Below are positions 25,501 through 32,961 of a stretch of DNA of 33,321 bases, one piece after another. The notes under the pieces were generated by a model. It saw nothing but the letters and a program-made list of their open reading frames with translations, was not told the origin of the DNA and searched no databases. The translations under genes were made by a program, and so were the position numbers. The stretch comes from Bacteroidales bacterium (GTDB lineage Bacteria > Bacteroidota > Bacteroidia > Bacteroidales > UBA932), in assembly GCA_017455065.1 (NCBI GenBank), contig JAFTBU010000007.1, positions 1 to 33,321 on the forward strand. The letters run 5' to 3'. The first letter of the stretch is position 1; every line of letters starts with the position of its first letter.

Positions 25501-26034
25501 TACTCCAACACCGGCGGTCAGTCTTCCAAGGCTACCCCTGCAGGTGCCATCGCCAAGTTCGCCGCTTCTGGCAAGAAGATCCGCAAGAAGGATCTCGGCA
25601 TGATGGCTATCAGCTACGGTTATGTCTATGTGGCTCAGGTGGCCATGGGTGCAAGCCCTGTCCAGTACATGAATGCCATCAAGGAGGCTGAGGCTTACGA
25701 TGGTCCTTCACTGGTGATCGCTTACGCTCCTTGTATCAACCATGGTCTCAAGGCCGGTATGGGTCTGAGCCAGAGGGAGGAGAAGCTCGCAGTGGAGTGC
25801 GGTTACTGGCATCTGTTCCGTTACAATCCTACTCTCGAGGGAACTGACAAGAATCCGTTCTCCCTGGACAGCAAGGAGCCTGACTGGAGCAAGTTCCAGG
25901 ATTTCCTCAAGAGCGAGGTCCGCTTCGCTTCTCTGTACAAGCTCTTCCCTGACAAGGCTGATGAGTTGCTGCAGAAGACTGAGGAGTTCGCCAAGATCCG
26001 TCTCGGAACTTACAAGAGGCTTGCCGGCAAGTAG
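22507..26034 (+). CDS. nifJ: Pyruvate:ferredoxin (flavodoxin) oxidoreductase
   Basis: 1175 residues, the usual length of the single-chain enzyme. The N-terminal pyrimidine-binding domain starts KFITCDGNQAAASIAYLF with YPITPSSPMAE. The ferredoxin-like domain carries two 4Fe-4S motifs (CIQCNTC from Cys693; CTGCGNC from Cys748). The thiamine-diphosphate domain begins with the proximal-cluster cysteines (CAGCGE, Cys816) and includes GGDGASYDIGYGG. It oxidises pyruvate to acetyl-CoA and CO2 with reduced ferredoxin, the main anaerobic pyruvate route. I chose the ATG at 22507, because an in-frame ATG 60 bases upstream would overlap the promoter box and adds an unrelated leader. Codon choice looks highly biased, consistent with strong expression. 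Confidence 0.96.
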   Translation: MAKEKKFITCDGNQAAASIAYLFSEHVAIYPITPSSPMAENIDEWAAHGKKNLWGETVKVTEMQSEAGAAGALHGSLQAGALTSTFTASQGLLLMIPNMYKIAGEMLPAVFHVSARALASHALSIFGDHQDVMACRQTGFAMLASSSVQEAQDLAAVAHLSTIKSSIPFLHFFDGFRTSHEIQKIETIDEADLKAMVSDKALENFRQRALTPEAPVTRGTAQNGDVYFQAVESRNQVYDAVPDIVARYMGEISEVTGRTYRPFTYYGDPKAENIIVAMGSVTETIKETIDYLAANGRKYGLVTVHLYRPFSEKYLLKVLPKTVKKIAVLDRTKEPGAPGEPLYLDVRSIFQGKENAPLIVGGRYGLSSKDTSPAQIVAVFDNLELKAPKTDFTIGIVDDVTFKSLPVKEEISIVKAGTTECKFYGLGSDGTVGANKNTIKIIGSHTDKYCQAYFDYDSKKSGGYTCSHLRFGDLPIKAPYLVSTPDFVACHVPSYLEKYDVLKGIKEGGSLLLNSLWDEKETLERIPDHAKSVIGKKHIKLYIINATKIAREIGLGGRTNTILQSAFFKISGIIPYEDAVKYMKDAALKSYGKKGENVVNMNYAAIDRGGEYTEVAVPAEWGKISAKFTNPNAGRLATPFVKEIADVVNAQCGDTLPVSSFLPYQDGTMPAGTAAYEKRGVSVSVPVWNPESCIQCNTCAFVCPHAAIRPFILDEKEAAAAPEGTKIADGKALLKEYKFAIAVSVDDCTGCGNCVDVCLAKEKGALSMASYEEHKADQAGFDYFNSKVGYKKIFDPKSNMKNAQFAQPLFEFSGACAGCGETPYIKNITQLFGDHMMIANATGCSSIYGASFPASPYCTNAEGHGPAWQNSLFEDFCEFGLGMHLGSDRMRETVAAWMEKGLNCPNCTDEIKALYRKWLDARNDYAVTREVCDQLIPLLEACNCESCKALLGLKKFIPSRSQWIFGGDGASYDIGYGGLDHVLASGENVNILVLDTEVYSNTGGQSSKATPAGAIAKFAASGKKIRKKDLGMMAISYGYVYVAQVAMGASPVQYMNAIKEAEAYDGPSLVIAYAPCINHGLKAGMGLSQREEKLAVECGYWHLFRYNPTLEGTDKNPFSLDSKEPDWSKFQDFLKSEVRFASLYKLFPDKADELLQKTEEFAKIRLGTYKRLAGK

Positions 26035-26055
26035 GCGCCTCTCCCATTTCCTTCA

Positions 26056-26088
26056 GAGGATGACCCTTCCCGGTCATCCTCTTTTTTT
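26056..26088 (+). terminator. Strong intrinsic terminator of nifJ
   Basis: A perfect 10-bp stem (GAGGATGACC, 26056-26065, with GGTCATCCTC, 26072-26081) and a 6-base loop are followed by seven T residues, 21 bases after the nifJ stop. Confidence 0.9.
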
Positions 26089-26277
26089 CTCTCCTCTGCC
26101 GGTCCCTTTCGCCCTGTCACCCTCCCTGCCGCCGCCCTTCTACCCTTCCGCCCTCCCCGGAGCCTCTCACCGTCAACGTCGTCATCGCTGCGCGATAACT
26201 TGCTGCCAGTGGCTTGAACGTGAAATTCGGTGGCTGAGTGAATCGGCCTTCCAGGGCACTCCTGGGTAGGTCAATCC

Positions 26278-26359
26278 CGCCATCGAGGCCAAAAAGGGGT
26301 CGATGGCGGAGCCGACCGCGCTTGTACGCATTTCTGTTGGGGGTACGCTCCGCCATCGA
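26278..26359. repeat. Three-arm inverted repeat (competing hairpins)
   Basis: CGCCATCGA (26278-26286) can pair with TCGATGGCG (26300-26308). The same middle arm, extended to TCGATGGCGGAGC (26300-26312), is a perfect 13-bp complement of GCTCCGCCATCGA (26347-26359). The middle arm can therefore choose between two partners. Confidence 0.7.
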
Positions 26360-26421
26360 TTTTCCAGCCGCCCCCACCGGGCCACGCTTTTCTTCCCCTG
26401 CTATTCTCCCAGGCCCTTCGC

Positions 26422-26507
26422 GCTCCTACCGTCCCCGAACCTGCGGGAGAAAGCGCGTTTCCCGCCTATATCGCTCCCACCGTCCCCGATCTATGGACGG
26501 TAGGAGC
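26422..26507. repeat. 13-bp perfect inverted repeat with a related direct repeat
   Basis: GCTCCTACCGTCC (26422-26434) and GGACGGTAGGAGC (26495-26507) are exact complements. A near copy of the left arm, GCTCCCACCGTCCCCGA, begins at about 26473 inside the loop. Confidence 0.65.
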
Positions 26508-26588
26508 ACCTGCCTACCACCACCGACACGCTGCGCCGTCAGCGGGAATTTCAGCCCTTGGGCCAGGGCATCCTCGCGGCCGATAGCA

Positions 26589-26638
26589 ACGGGCGGGCGA
26601 GGAGAGCACTCAAACATAGCTCACCGCAGCCCGCCCGT
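26589..26638. repeat. 10-bp perfect inverted repeat
   Basis: ACGGGCGGGC (26589-26598) and GCCCGCCCGT (26629-26638) are exact complements around a 30-base loop. Confidence 0.6.
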
Positions 26639-26640
26639 AA

Positions 26641-26716
26641 CCGCCGCAGGGCGTATATTGCGGCGGTGGTGCCGTGGCGTGACTCGCCGCCGCATCGCGT
26701 ATACTGCGGCGGCGAG
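26641..26716. repeat. Tandem pair of GC-rich hairpins sharing a loop sequence
   Basis: First hairpin: CCGCCGCA (26641-26648) with TGCGGCGG (26659-26666). Second: CTCGCCGCCGCA (26683-26694) with TGCGGCGGCGAG (26705-26716). Both loops are 10 bases and contain GCGTATA, so the two look like copies of one short palindromic unit. Confidence 0.7.
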
Positions 26717-26732
26717 GGCCTGTTTTGACATT

Positions 26733-26790
26733 CGTCAGCCCACCGACCATGGCTTCTACGGCCCTCCAGAGGGGTTCCGCTGGGCTGACG
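26733..26790. repeat. 10-bp perfect inverted repeat
   Basis: CGTCAGCCCA (26733-26742) and TGGGCTGACG (26781-26790) are exact complements. A further CGTCAGCCC follows near 26808. Confidence 0.6.
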
Positions 26791-27204
26791 CCCCCAGTTT
26801 GGCCTCGTCAGCCCGGTCACTCTTGCTTCCAGGCACTTCTGTTGGGGGTACGGCGGTCCTCTGTATTTCGAGTTGAACCTAATGTTTGAGTTAAACCTTA
26901 ATGAACATCACGGGAGCACGAGGGTGCCAAAGAGCGGCCTCCAGGGGGTGGTCGCGCTCCCGGTCTCGGCTCCGACCCGACACCTGGAGCACGGGGATGC
27001 CCTACAGCGCACTCTGGGAGGGGGTGGCGCTCCCGCCCCGTTCATTAACGGCAGTACCGGTTAAGCAGCGCCCTTAAGGAGATGGAACTGCGGCCGTACC
27101 GCCCTGGGATGCTGCCAGGGCGCGACGCATGGCACATTCCGGAGGAGGCCGTCGGGGACTGGACAGGCAGGCTGAGGCTGAGACGGGGCAGCCCGGGGCC
27201 GGGG

Positions 27205-27275
27205 ACCGTCTCGCTGCGCTCGACCCCACCGTTCGCTTCGCTCACGGTCCCCCTCTTACGTTGCCGAGGGTGGCA
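27205..27275. repeat. 71-bp dispersed element, copy 2, intergenic
   Basis: Near copy of the segment inserted in the E2 linker, one C shorter in a C-run, so the peptide frame is broken here. GGGGACCGT (27201-27209) and ACGGTCCCC (27244-27252) form a perfect inverted repeat spanning most of the element. Imperfectly complementary flanks (AGGCTGAGGCTG... near 27170 and ...CCCAGCCCCAGCCT near 27310) make a larger palindrome around it. Confidence 0.8.
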
Positions 27276-27371
27276 CGGGTCCCGGCCCCGACTGCCCAGC
27301 CCCAGCCTCTCCTTCCCATCCTATTCGCCCGGACACCCACCAGTCTATATTATTGCCAGGATGGCCAGAAG

Positions 27372-27403
27372 GTAAAAGAAAAAGAGCGAGTCCGCAGACC
27401 CGC
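27372..27403 (-). terminator. Intrinsic terminator of the tracrRNA
   Basis: Read on the minus strand: stem GCGGGTC / GACTCGC with one G-U pair and loop TGCG, then TCTTTTTCTTTTA. The hairpin is probably also part of the functional tracrRNA tail. Confidence 0.8.
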
Positions 27404-27460
27404 CCTTAATGTTTTCACAACGGAATAATCCTTATTGTGAATGGCTCATTTTTTCATCTG
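27372..27460 (-). ncRNA. tracrRNA of the type II-C CRISPR system
   Basis: On the minus strand, 27460-27434 is an anti-repeat. Its complement matches the start of the CRISPR repeat as TTGTGAATGGCTC, a 2-base gap, ATTTTTTC, a 1-base gap and ATCT, giving a bulged duplex as in known crRNA:tracrRNA pairs. Right after it comes AATAAGGATTATTCCGTT, which has the layout of the lower stem exit and nexus of Cas9 guide RNAs (AAGG...TTCC stem). The RNA ends in a 7-bp hairpin (GCGGGTC/GACTCGC, loop TGCG, 27403-27386) and a U-rich tail. Predicted length is about 85-90 nt; the 5' end is uncertain by several bases. It is transcribed away from cas9. Confidence 0.88.
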
Positions 27461-27490
27461 CTAATATAAATACAATTATTGGAAAAACAA
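27461..27490 (-). promoter_or_regulatory. Candidate tracrRNA promoter (TTG - 19 bp - TATATTAG, minus strand)
   Basis: Minus strand TTG (27490-27488) and TATATTAG (27468-27461) are 19 bp apart. The -7 box matches TAnnTTTG at all but one fixed position. Transcription would begin near 27455, at the upstream edge of the anti-repeat. Confidence 0.5.
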
Positions 27491-27494
27491 TTAT

Positions 27495-27502
27495 TATATT
27501 TG
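27495..27502 (+). promoter_or_regulatory. -7 box (TATATTTG) for cas9-cas1-cas2
   Basis: TATATTTG is a perfect TAnnTTTG match 26 bases before the cas9 ATG. A TTG lies 13 bp upstream, too close for the usual spacing. It is divergent from the tracrRNA promoter. Confidence 0.5.
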
Positions 27503-27528
27503 AATAGTTAACCAGCAACACTATACTT

Positions 27529-30500
27529 ATGAAGAAAATACTTGGACTTGACCTTGGGACTGCCAGTATCGGCTGGGCTGTCGTCAATTCAGCGGACAAA
27601 TCCGATGAGAAGTCTAGCATCATAGCATGTGGTTCACGTGTCATTCCACTGACAGTGGATGAAAAGGATAGCTTTGAAAAAGGCAAAGCTATAACGACTA
27701 ATGCTGACCGTAGGCTTAAACGCGGAATGAGGCGCAACCTCCAAAGGACTAAGCAGCGGAGAGACAATCTTGTGGAAAGGATGATCAAGGAAGGATGGAT
27801 CGAATCCTCAAAAGCACTGAGTGAAAAAGGCCCAGGAAGCACGTATGAGACAATTCGCCTGAGGGCCCATGCTGCATCTGAAGAAATAACTCTCCAAGAT
27901 TTGGCCAAAGTTCTGCTTTCTATAAGTAAGAAACGCGGATACAAGAGTTCTCGCAAGACTGATTCAAGTGAAGATGGCCAATTGATTGATGGTATGCAGA
28001 TTGCAAAGGAGTTGCACTCATCTGGCATGACCCCGGCGCAATACTGCGAACAGGCCATGTCAAAAGGGAAATCACCTCGTTTTGACTTTTATCGATCTGA
28101 TCTTGAACAGGAATTTTCACGTATATGGGATTTCCAAAAGACTTTTTATCCTGAAACCCTGACAGATGAATTCAAGAAACAACTGGAAAGACAAGGAAAA
28201 GCTGGAACGTCGAAAATCTTCCTTGCCAAGTATGGGATATTCTCGGCAGATAATAAGGGTAAGGATAGGAAAAAGACTTCTATAGAGTGGCGAATCGCGG
28301 GATTAAGCCAGAAGCTGACTCCAGATGTACTTGCATACGTAGTCTCTGATCTGAGAGGCGAAATAGCAAAATCGAGCGGATATCTAGGGGAAATAAGCGA
28401 CCGTAGTAAAGAAATTTTCTTTAACGGAGAGACCGTCGGTCAATATATCTACCGAAATATACAGGCAAACCCACATTTCAGCACAAAAAACAAAGTCTTT
28501 TATCGTCAAGATTATATTGATGAGTTTAACAAGATTTGGGAAACGCAATCCCATTATCATCCCGAATTGACTTCAGAATTACGGAAAGATATCTCGGATA
28601 CTATTCTATTCTATCAACGTCCTCTGAAATCTCAGAAAGGGCTGGTATCATTCTGCGAATTTGAGAGTCACCCCATCCAGGTAATAGTTGACGGGAAGAA
28701 GAAGACCAAAATGACGGGAAGCCGGGTCGCACCAAGATCCTCTCTTATGTTCCAGGAGTTCAAGATTTGGCAGATTCTTAATAACATCAGGATATATGAT
28801 GGATTGAACGAAAATGAGCGCCCTTTGTCTCGAGATGAAGCTAACTCATTATCAAGAAGCCTGTCGATTAAATCCAAAATGACACAAACGGAGGTTCTTA
28901 AGTCACTAGGACTGAACCCCAGAAGGTATAAACTGAATTATAAGGAAATCGAGGGAAACACAACGTTAAACGCTTTCTACACTAAGTATCTCGAAATAGT
29001 CGACATCTCGGGTCATGGAGAATACGATATCAACAAAATGGCTTATGACGAATTGATTTCCCTGGTCAAAGATGTTTTCTCTGCCCTTGGATGCAGGGCA
29101 AATATCTTTACATTTAATACTGAGTTACGAAAGGAAGAGTATGAGCAGCAGCCTCTGTTCAAGTTATGGCACTTGGCGTACTCATACGAGGGTGATAATT
29201 CCAATACCGGAAATGAATCTCTTACAAGAAAAATATCTGCTATAACAGGACTCGATCCGGAATATGCAAAAATTCTATCAAGTATCTCTTTCAAGGAAGA
29301 CTATGCGTCTGTAAGCCATAAGGCTATTTCTAAGATTCTTCCTTTTTTAAAAGAAGGTTATAAGTATAGCGAAGCATGCCAGATGGCTGGGTATAACCAC
29401 TCTCACTCACTTTCTGCTGAAGAACTTGAAAAGAAAGAATTACAGGAAAGACTTGAATTGCTTCCAAAGGGCAGCCTTCGTAATCCGGTAGTAGAAAAGA
29501 TCATTAATCAGATGATCAATGTTGTCAATGCGGCTGCTGAGACGTTTGGCAAACCCGATGAGATACATATAGAATTAGCACGAGAACTCAAACAGAATGC
29601 CAGGGATAGGGAGAAAGCCACGGCTGATATTCAGTCCAATAATAAACGGAATGAGGAAATAAGCAATATTCTCAGGGAGCAGTTTGGTCTGAAGAGTGTC
29701 AGAAAAACAGATATTCTGAGATATCGGCTTTACGATGAACTTAAGGAGAACGGTTACAAGACCCTTTATTCAAATAAATACATATCACCTGGACAATTGT
29801 TCTCGAAGGATATTGATATTGAGCACATCATTCCTCAGGCGCTGCTATTTGATGATTCTTTTGCAAACAAAACTCTCGAGTTTAAAGACATCAATATCGA
29901 GAAAGGGAGCAGGACAGCCAACGACTTCGTTAAAGACAAATACGGAGATGATTATTATACCCAATACCGATTACGTATTGATGATCTCGTCAATAGAAAC
30001 GTTATCAGTGAACGGAAACGCAAACTTCTCTTGATGACCGAAGCTGATATCCCCTCCGGATTTATCGACAGGGACTTAAGGGATTCACAATATATTGCGA
30101 AGAAATCCCGTGAACTTTTGCAGGATTATGTAAAAGTCGTAATGCCTACAACAGGTTCTGTTACCAGCAGGCTCAGGGAGGAATGGCAGTTGGTCGATGT
30201 CATGAAGGAGATCAACTATGCCAAATATGATAAAGCTGGGAAGACATATCTGGAAGAAGATCAGGATGGAAGAATAATCCCTAAAATTTCAGACTGGACA
30301 AAGAGGAATGATCATCGACATCATGCCATGGATGCTATCACTATCGCATTCACAAAACCTGAGCATATTAGGATTCTTAATCATCTTAACGCAAAGACGG
30401 ATAAGGATTCATCGTATTATGGGTTATGGCAAAATCAAACGACCATCCTTGCAAATAAAAAGCGGATATTCACGCCTCCCATGCCTCTTGATGATCTTAG

Positions 30501-31650
30501 AAAGGAAGTCAAGATGCATCTTGATTCCACCCTCGTTTCTATCAAAGCCAAGAATAAGGTTGTCACTAAGAATATTAACAAAACAATGTCTGCCGATGGC
30601 GTCAGGCGCGTCGTAGAACTGACACCTCGCGGTGCCCTACACAAAGAACAAGTATATGGACAGCGCAAAAGATATAAGACATACGATGTGCCTGTCGGAG
30701 CAAAAATGACGCATGATGTAATCACGACCATTGCTTCGCAGAAAATCAGAGAAGCTCTTCAGGCAAGACTCGAGTCTTTTGGTGGCGATCCCCAAAAAGC
30801 CTTTACTGGCAAAAATGCACTTGACAAGAATCCGGTTTATATTGATGATTCTCATTCACAAGTGGTTCCATCCAAAGTTAAGTGCGTCTGCTTCGAGACA
30901 TACTACAGTATACGAAAGGAGATTGGCCCTGATTTAAGTGTCGATAAGATAATAGACAAAAAAGCCCGCACCAGGATAAAAGAAAGAATTGCTGAATACA
31001 ATGGTGATGTACGGAAGGCCTTGTCCAATCTTGAAGAGAATCCAATCTATCTTGATGACGAAAAGACGATACCCATCAAAAGGGTTTCGATTCGTGAAAA
31101 TTTCGATTTGTGTGCTATCAGGAGCAAACGCGATAACAACGGTGAACTGATTACAGACTCGGACGGGAATCCAATACCCAATGACTTCGTAAACCTCCGA
31201 AACAATCACCATGTCGCCCTATATAAAGATGAGAGCGGTCGTATTCAGGAAGTAGTCGTGTCTATGTTTGAGGCATTGAACCGTATCAATCTCGGGATGC
31301 CCATCGTTGACAAGGACTATCATTCGGATTTGGGATGGTCATTCTTGTTCAGCATGAAAGTCAACGAGATGTTCGTATTCCCTGATGACAAAACTGGATT
31401 TGACCCGAGAGAGATAGACCTTTTAGATTCCAAGAATGCGGCAATAATAAGTCCGCATCTATTCAGGGTCCAGAAATTGAGTAGCAAGGATTATTGGTTT
31501 AGGCATCATCTTGAGACCCAGATTGTTGATGATAAAGCGCTTCGGGAAATCACATGGAAACGCATTATAAGTAGTCAATTGATGGAGAGAGTAGTCAAAG
31601 TTAGAATTGATCACCTTGGACAAATCGTCTCAATAGGAGAATATGATTAA
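27529..31650 (+). CDS. cas9: Cas9, type II-C effector nuclease
   Basis: 1373 residues. RuvC-I is at the N-terminus (LGLDLGTASIGWA, Asp8), followed by the arginine-rich bridge helix (ADRRLKRGMRRNLQRTKQRR, about 59-80). RuvC-II has Glu682 in IHIELARE. The HNH domain has His766 in IEHIIPQALLFDDSFANKTL, and RuvC-III has His932 and Asp935 in RHHAMDAITIAFT. All catalytic positions are kept, so it should cut both DNA strands, guided by crRNA:tracrRNA. The absence of csn2 and cas4 and the cas9-cas1-cas2 order make it type II-C. The chain is longer than the compact Neisseria-type enzymes but fits the large Bacteroidetes group. The 3' end overlaps cas1 by 8 bp. Base composition is clearly more AT-rich than the metabolic core. 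Confidence 0.96.
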   Translation: MKKILGLDLGTASIGWAVVNSADKSDEKSSIIACGSRVIPLTVDEKDSFEKGKAITTNADRRLKRGMRRNLQRTKQRRDNLVERMIKEGWIESSKALSEKGPGSTYETIRLRAHAASEEITLQDLAKVLLSISKKRGYKSSRKTDSSEDGQLIDGMQIAKELHSSGMTPAQYCEQAMSKGKSPRFDFYRSDLEQEFSRIWDFQKTFYPETLTDEFKKQLERQGKAGTSKIFLAKYGIFSADNKGKDRKKTSIEWRIAGLSQKLTPDVLAYVVSDLRGEIAKSSGYLGEISDRSKEIFFNGETVGQYIYRNIQANPHFSTKNKVFYRQDYIDEFNKIWETQSHYHPELTSELRKDISDTILFYQRPLKSQKGLVSFCEFESHPIQVIVDGKKKTKMTGSRVAPRSSLMFQEFKIWQILNNIRIYDGLNENERPLSRDEANSLSRSLSIKSKMTQTEVLKSLGLNPRRYKLNYKEIEGNTTLNAFYTKYLEIVDISGHGEYDINKMAYDELISLVKDVFSALGCRANIFTFNTELRKEEYEQQPLFKLWHLAYSYEGDNSNTGNESLTRKISAITGLDPEYAKILSSISFKEDYASVSHKAISKILPFLKEGYKYSEACQMAGYNHSHSLSAEELEKKELQERLELLPKGSLRNPVVEKIINQMINVVNAAAETFGKPDEIHIELARELKQNARDREKATADIQSNNKRNEEISNILREQFGLKSVRKTDILRYRLYDELKENGYKTLYSNKYISPGQLFSKDIDIEHIIPQALLFDDSFANKTLEFKDINIEKGSRTANDFVKDKYGDDYYTQYRLRIDDLVNRNVISERKRKLLLMTEADIPSGFIDRDLRDSQYIAKKSRELLQDYVKVVMPTTGSVTSRLREEWQLVDVMKEINYAKYDKAGKTYLEEDQDGRIIPKISDWTKRNDHRHHAMDAITIAFTKPEHIRILNHLNAKTDKDSSYYGLWQNQTTILANKKRIFTPPMPLDDLRKEVKMHLDSTLVSIKAKNKVVTKNINKTMSADGVRRVVELTPRGALHKEQVYGQRKRYKTYDVPVGAKMTHDVITTIASQKIREALQARLESFGGDPQKAFTGKNALDKNPVYIDDSHSQVVPSKVKCVCFETYYSIRKEIGPDLSVDKIIDKKARTRIKERIAEYNGDVRKALSNLEENPIYLDDEKTIPIKRVSIRENFDLCAIRSKRDNNGELITDSDGNPIPNDFVNLRNNHHVALYKDESGRIQEVVVSMFEALNRINLGMPIVDKDYHSDLGWSFLFSMKVNEMFVFPDDKTGFDPREIDLLDSKNAAIISPHLFRVQKLSSKDYWFRHHLETQIVDDKALREITWKRIISSQLMERVVKVRIDHLGQIVSIGEYD

Positions 31651-32563
31651 AAGAACCCTGTACTTCGGAAATCCGGCCTACCTCTCTTTGAGAAATGGAC
31701 AATTAGTCATCTCCAGACCCGATGACGGAGATCTTCTTCCGGATGACATAAATAAAATAATCAAGACCATCCCGATTGAAGATATCGGGGTGGTCATTTT
31801 GGATAACAGGCAGATTACGCTGACCTCACTTGTTGTCTCAGCTCTTCTTGAGAATAATGTAGCCGTAGTCAGTTGTAATGATAAATCTATGCCTACAGGA
31901 CTGCTTCTTCCTCTTGACGCAAATGGAATACAGAGTGAACGTTTCAGAGATCAGATTGACGCCTCCCTGCCCCTGCGCAAACAGCTATGGCAACAGACGG
32001 TCGAGGCCAAAATACGGAACCAAGCCGCAGTGTTGAAATATGTATCCGGAGAAGATGCCAGGAATATGCTTATATGGGCAGGCAGCGTGAGGAGCGGAGA
32101 TTCAGATAACATGGAAGCGAGAGCTGCTGCTTTCTACTGGAAGAATGTTTTCCCGGAGCTAGAGTCTTTTACCAGAGATCGCTTTGGTCAATCACCCAAT
32201 AATCTGCTAAATTATGGTTACGCTATCCTGCGAGCCGTTGTCGCCCGCTCTCTTGTTGGATCAGGACTGCTTCCGACCATGGGCATACATCACCACAACC
32301 GTTATAATGCATATTGCCTCGCAGATGACATCATGGAGCCTTACCGTCCATACGTCGACCGGCTTGTCGTTGATATAGTAGCAAAAAATCCATGTCCTCA
32401 ATTGACTAAAGAGACCAAGACCACTCTGCTCAGCATTCCTGTTCTCGATGTCGAGATTGATGGCCATACCAGCCCTTTGATGATTGCCGCAACCACAACA
32501 TCTTCCTCTCTTTGCAAGTGTTTCTCTGGAATCAGCAGGAAAATACTATATCCAGAACTATGA
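31643..32563 (+). CDS. cas1: Cas1 integrase
   Basis: 306 residues, typical length for type II Cas1. The N-terminal beta domain (MIKRTLYFGNPAYLS, then LVVSALLENNVAVVSCND with the usual 'which allele was seen' turn) leads into the helical catalytic domain. The metal ligands are recognisable: Glu158 in NMEARAAAFYW, a His in GIHHHNRYN (about 217), and the acidic pair in LADDIMEPYRP (about 228 and 232). With Cas2 it inserts new spacers. It starts inside the end of cas9 and shares its stop with the start of cas2 (ATGA), so the three genes form one translationally coupled unit. Confidence 0.95.
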   Translation: MIKRTLYFGNPAYLSLRNGQLVISRPDDGDLLPDDINKIIKTIPIEDIGVVILDNRQITLTSLVVSALLENNVAVVSCNDKSMPTGLLLPLDANGIQSERFRDQIDASLPLRKQLWQQTVEAKIRNQAAVLKYVSGEDARNMLIWAGSVRSGDSDNMEARAAAFYWKNVFPELESFTRDRFGQSPNNLLNYGYAILRAVVARSLVGSGLLPTMGIHHHNRYNAYCLADDIMEPYRPYVDRLVVDIVAKNPCPQLTKETKTTLLSIPVLDVEIDGHTSPLMIAATTTSSSLCKCFSGISRKILYPEL

Positions 32564-32895
32564 ATACCCGATTAAGTGAATATCGCGTAATGTGGGTACT
32601 TGTTTTTTTTGATCTTCCGACCGATACGAAGAAAGAACGCAAGGCGGCTGCAAAATTTCGGAAGGACCTCATCAGCGATGGCTTCTCTATGTTTCAGTTC
32701 TCTATCTACATAAGGAATTGTCCCTCTGTAGAGAACGCAAAAGTCCACATCCGGCGTATAAGGGGTCTTCTTCCTGAATATGGCAAGGTCGGAATAATCA
32801 GCATCACTGAAAAGCAGTTCGACAATATGGAATTGTTTGTTGGTAAAAAGAATTCTGAATTGCCTAAGGTCGAGCAACAATTAGAGCTTTTCTAA
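32560..32895 (+). CDS. cas2: Cas2, spacer-acquisition subunit
   Basis: 111 residues from the ATG overlapping the cas1 stop (ATGA). It has the ferredoxin-like Cas2 start VMWVLVFFDLPTDTKKERK with the conserved Asp after the first strand, then FSMFQFSIYIRNC and GIISITEKQFDNM. Length and position are typical. An in-frame upstream ATG at 32512 would add 16 residues translated from inside cas1 and is less likely. The role is structural, bridging two Cas1 dimers. Confidence 0.93.
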   Translation: MNTRLSEYRVMWVLVFFDLPTDTKKERKAAAKFRKDLISDGFSMFQFSIYIRNCPSVENAKVHIRRIRGLLPEYGKVGIISITEKQFDNMELFVGKKNSELPKVEQQLELF

Positions 32896-32932
32896 CTTCT
32901 TTTTTTTATTCCTGAAAACAAATCACAACACC
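32896..32932 (-). repeat. Degenerate inverted copy of the CRISPR repeat between cas2 and the array
   Basis: Read on the minus strand from 32932, this stretch begins GGTGTTGTGATT, identical to the start of the array repeats on the plus strand. It then follows the repeat loosely (GTTT, CA, GATA and A-run positions recognisable with small indels) until the end of cas2. It therefore faces the array, with 28 bases (32933-32960, nearly a spacer length) between the 12-bp perfect arms. The intervening segment holds TTCCT-C-AGGAA. Confidence 0.6.
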
Positions 32933-32961
32933 CTATTCCTCAGGAACTTACCGGGAATGTG

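Larger units (their letters stand above)
26089..27371. other. 1.3-kb non-coding, GC-rich stretch full of inverted repeats
   Basis: I see no credible gene here on either strand. The open frames present have no recognisable motifs and Arg/Pro/Ser-rich translations typical of GC-rich non-coding DNA. The first part (26090-26165) is C/T-rich on this strand. From 26278 on there is a dense series of perfect inverted repeats, listed separately, plus a short direct repeat (TTCTGTTGGGGGTACG at 26332 and again near 26838) and one copy of the dispersed 71-bp element. A further small palindrome, GCCCTGG/CCAGGGC, lies at 27101-27121. The stretch separates the GC-rich metabolic core from the AT-richer CRISPR locus. 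Confidence 0.6.

Noticed and set aside
26238-26876. A 212-codon open frame in the region after nifJ
   Set aside because: It runs across several perfect hairpins, is Arg/Pro/Ser-rich without motifs, and lacks a promoter box. Open frames of this length are expected by chance at this GC content.
27045-27245. A 66-codon minus-strand frame containing GGVERSETV, as in E2
   Set aside because: The peptide match comes from the dispersed DNA element. The frame is broken relative to the E2 copy by a one-base indel, so this is not a paralogous protein.
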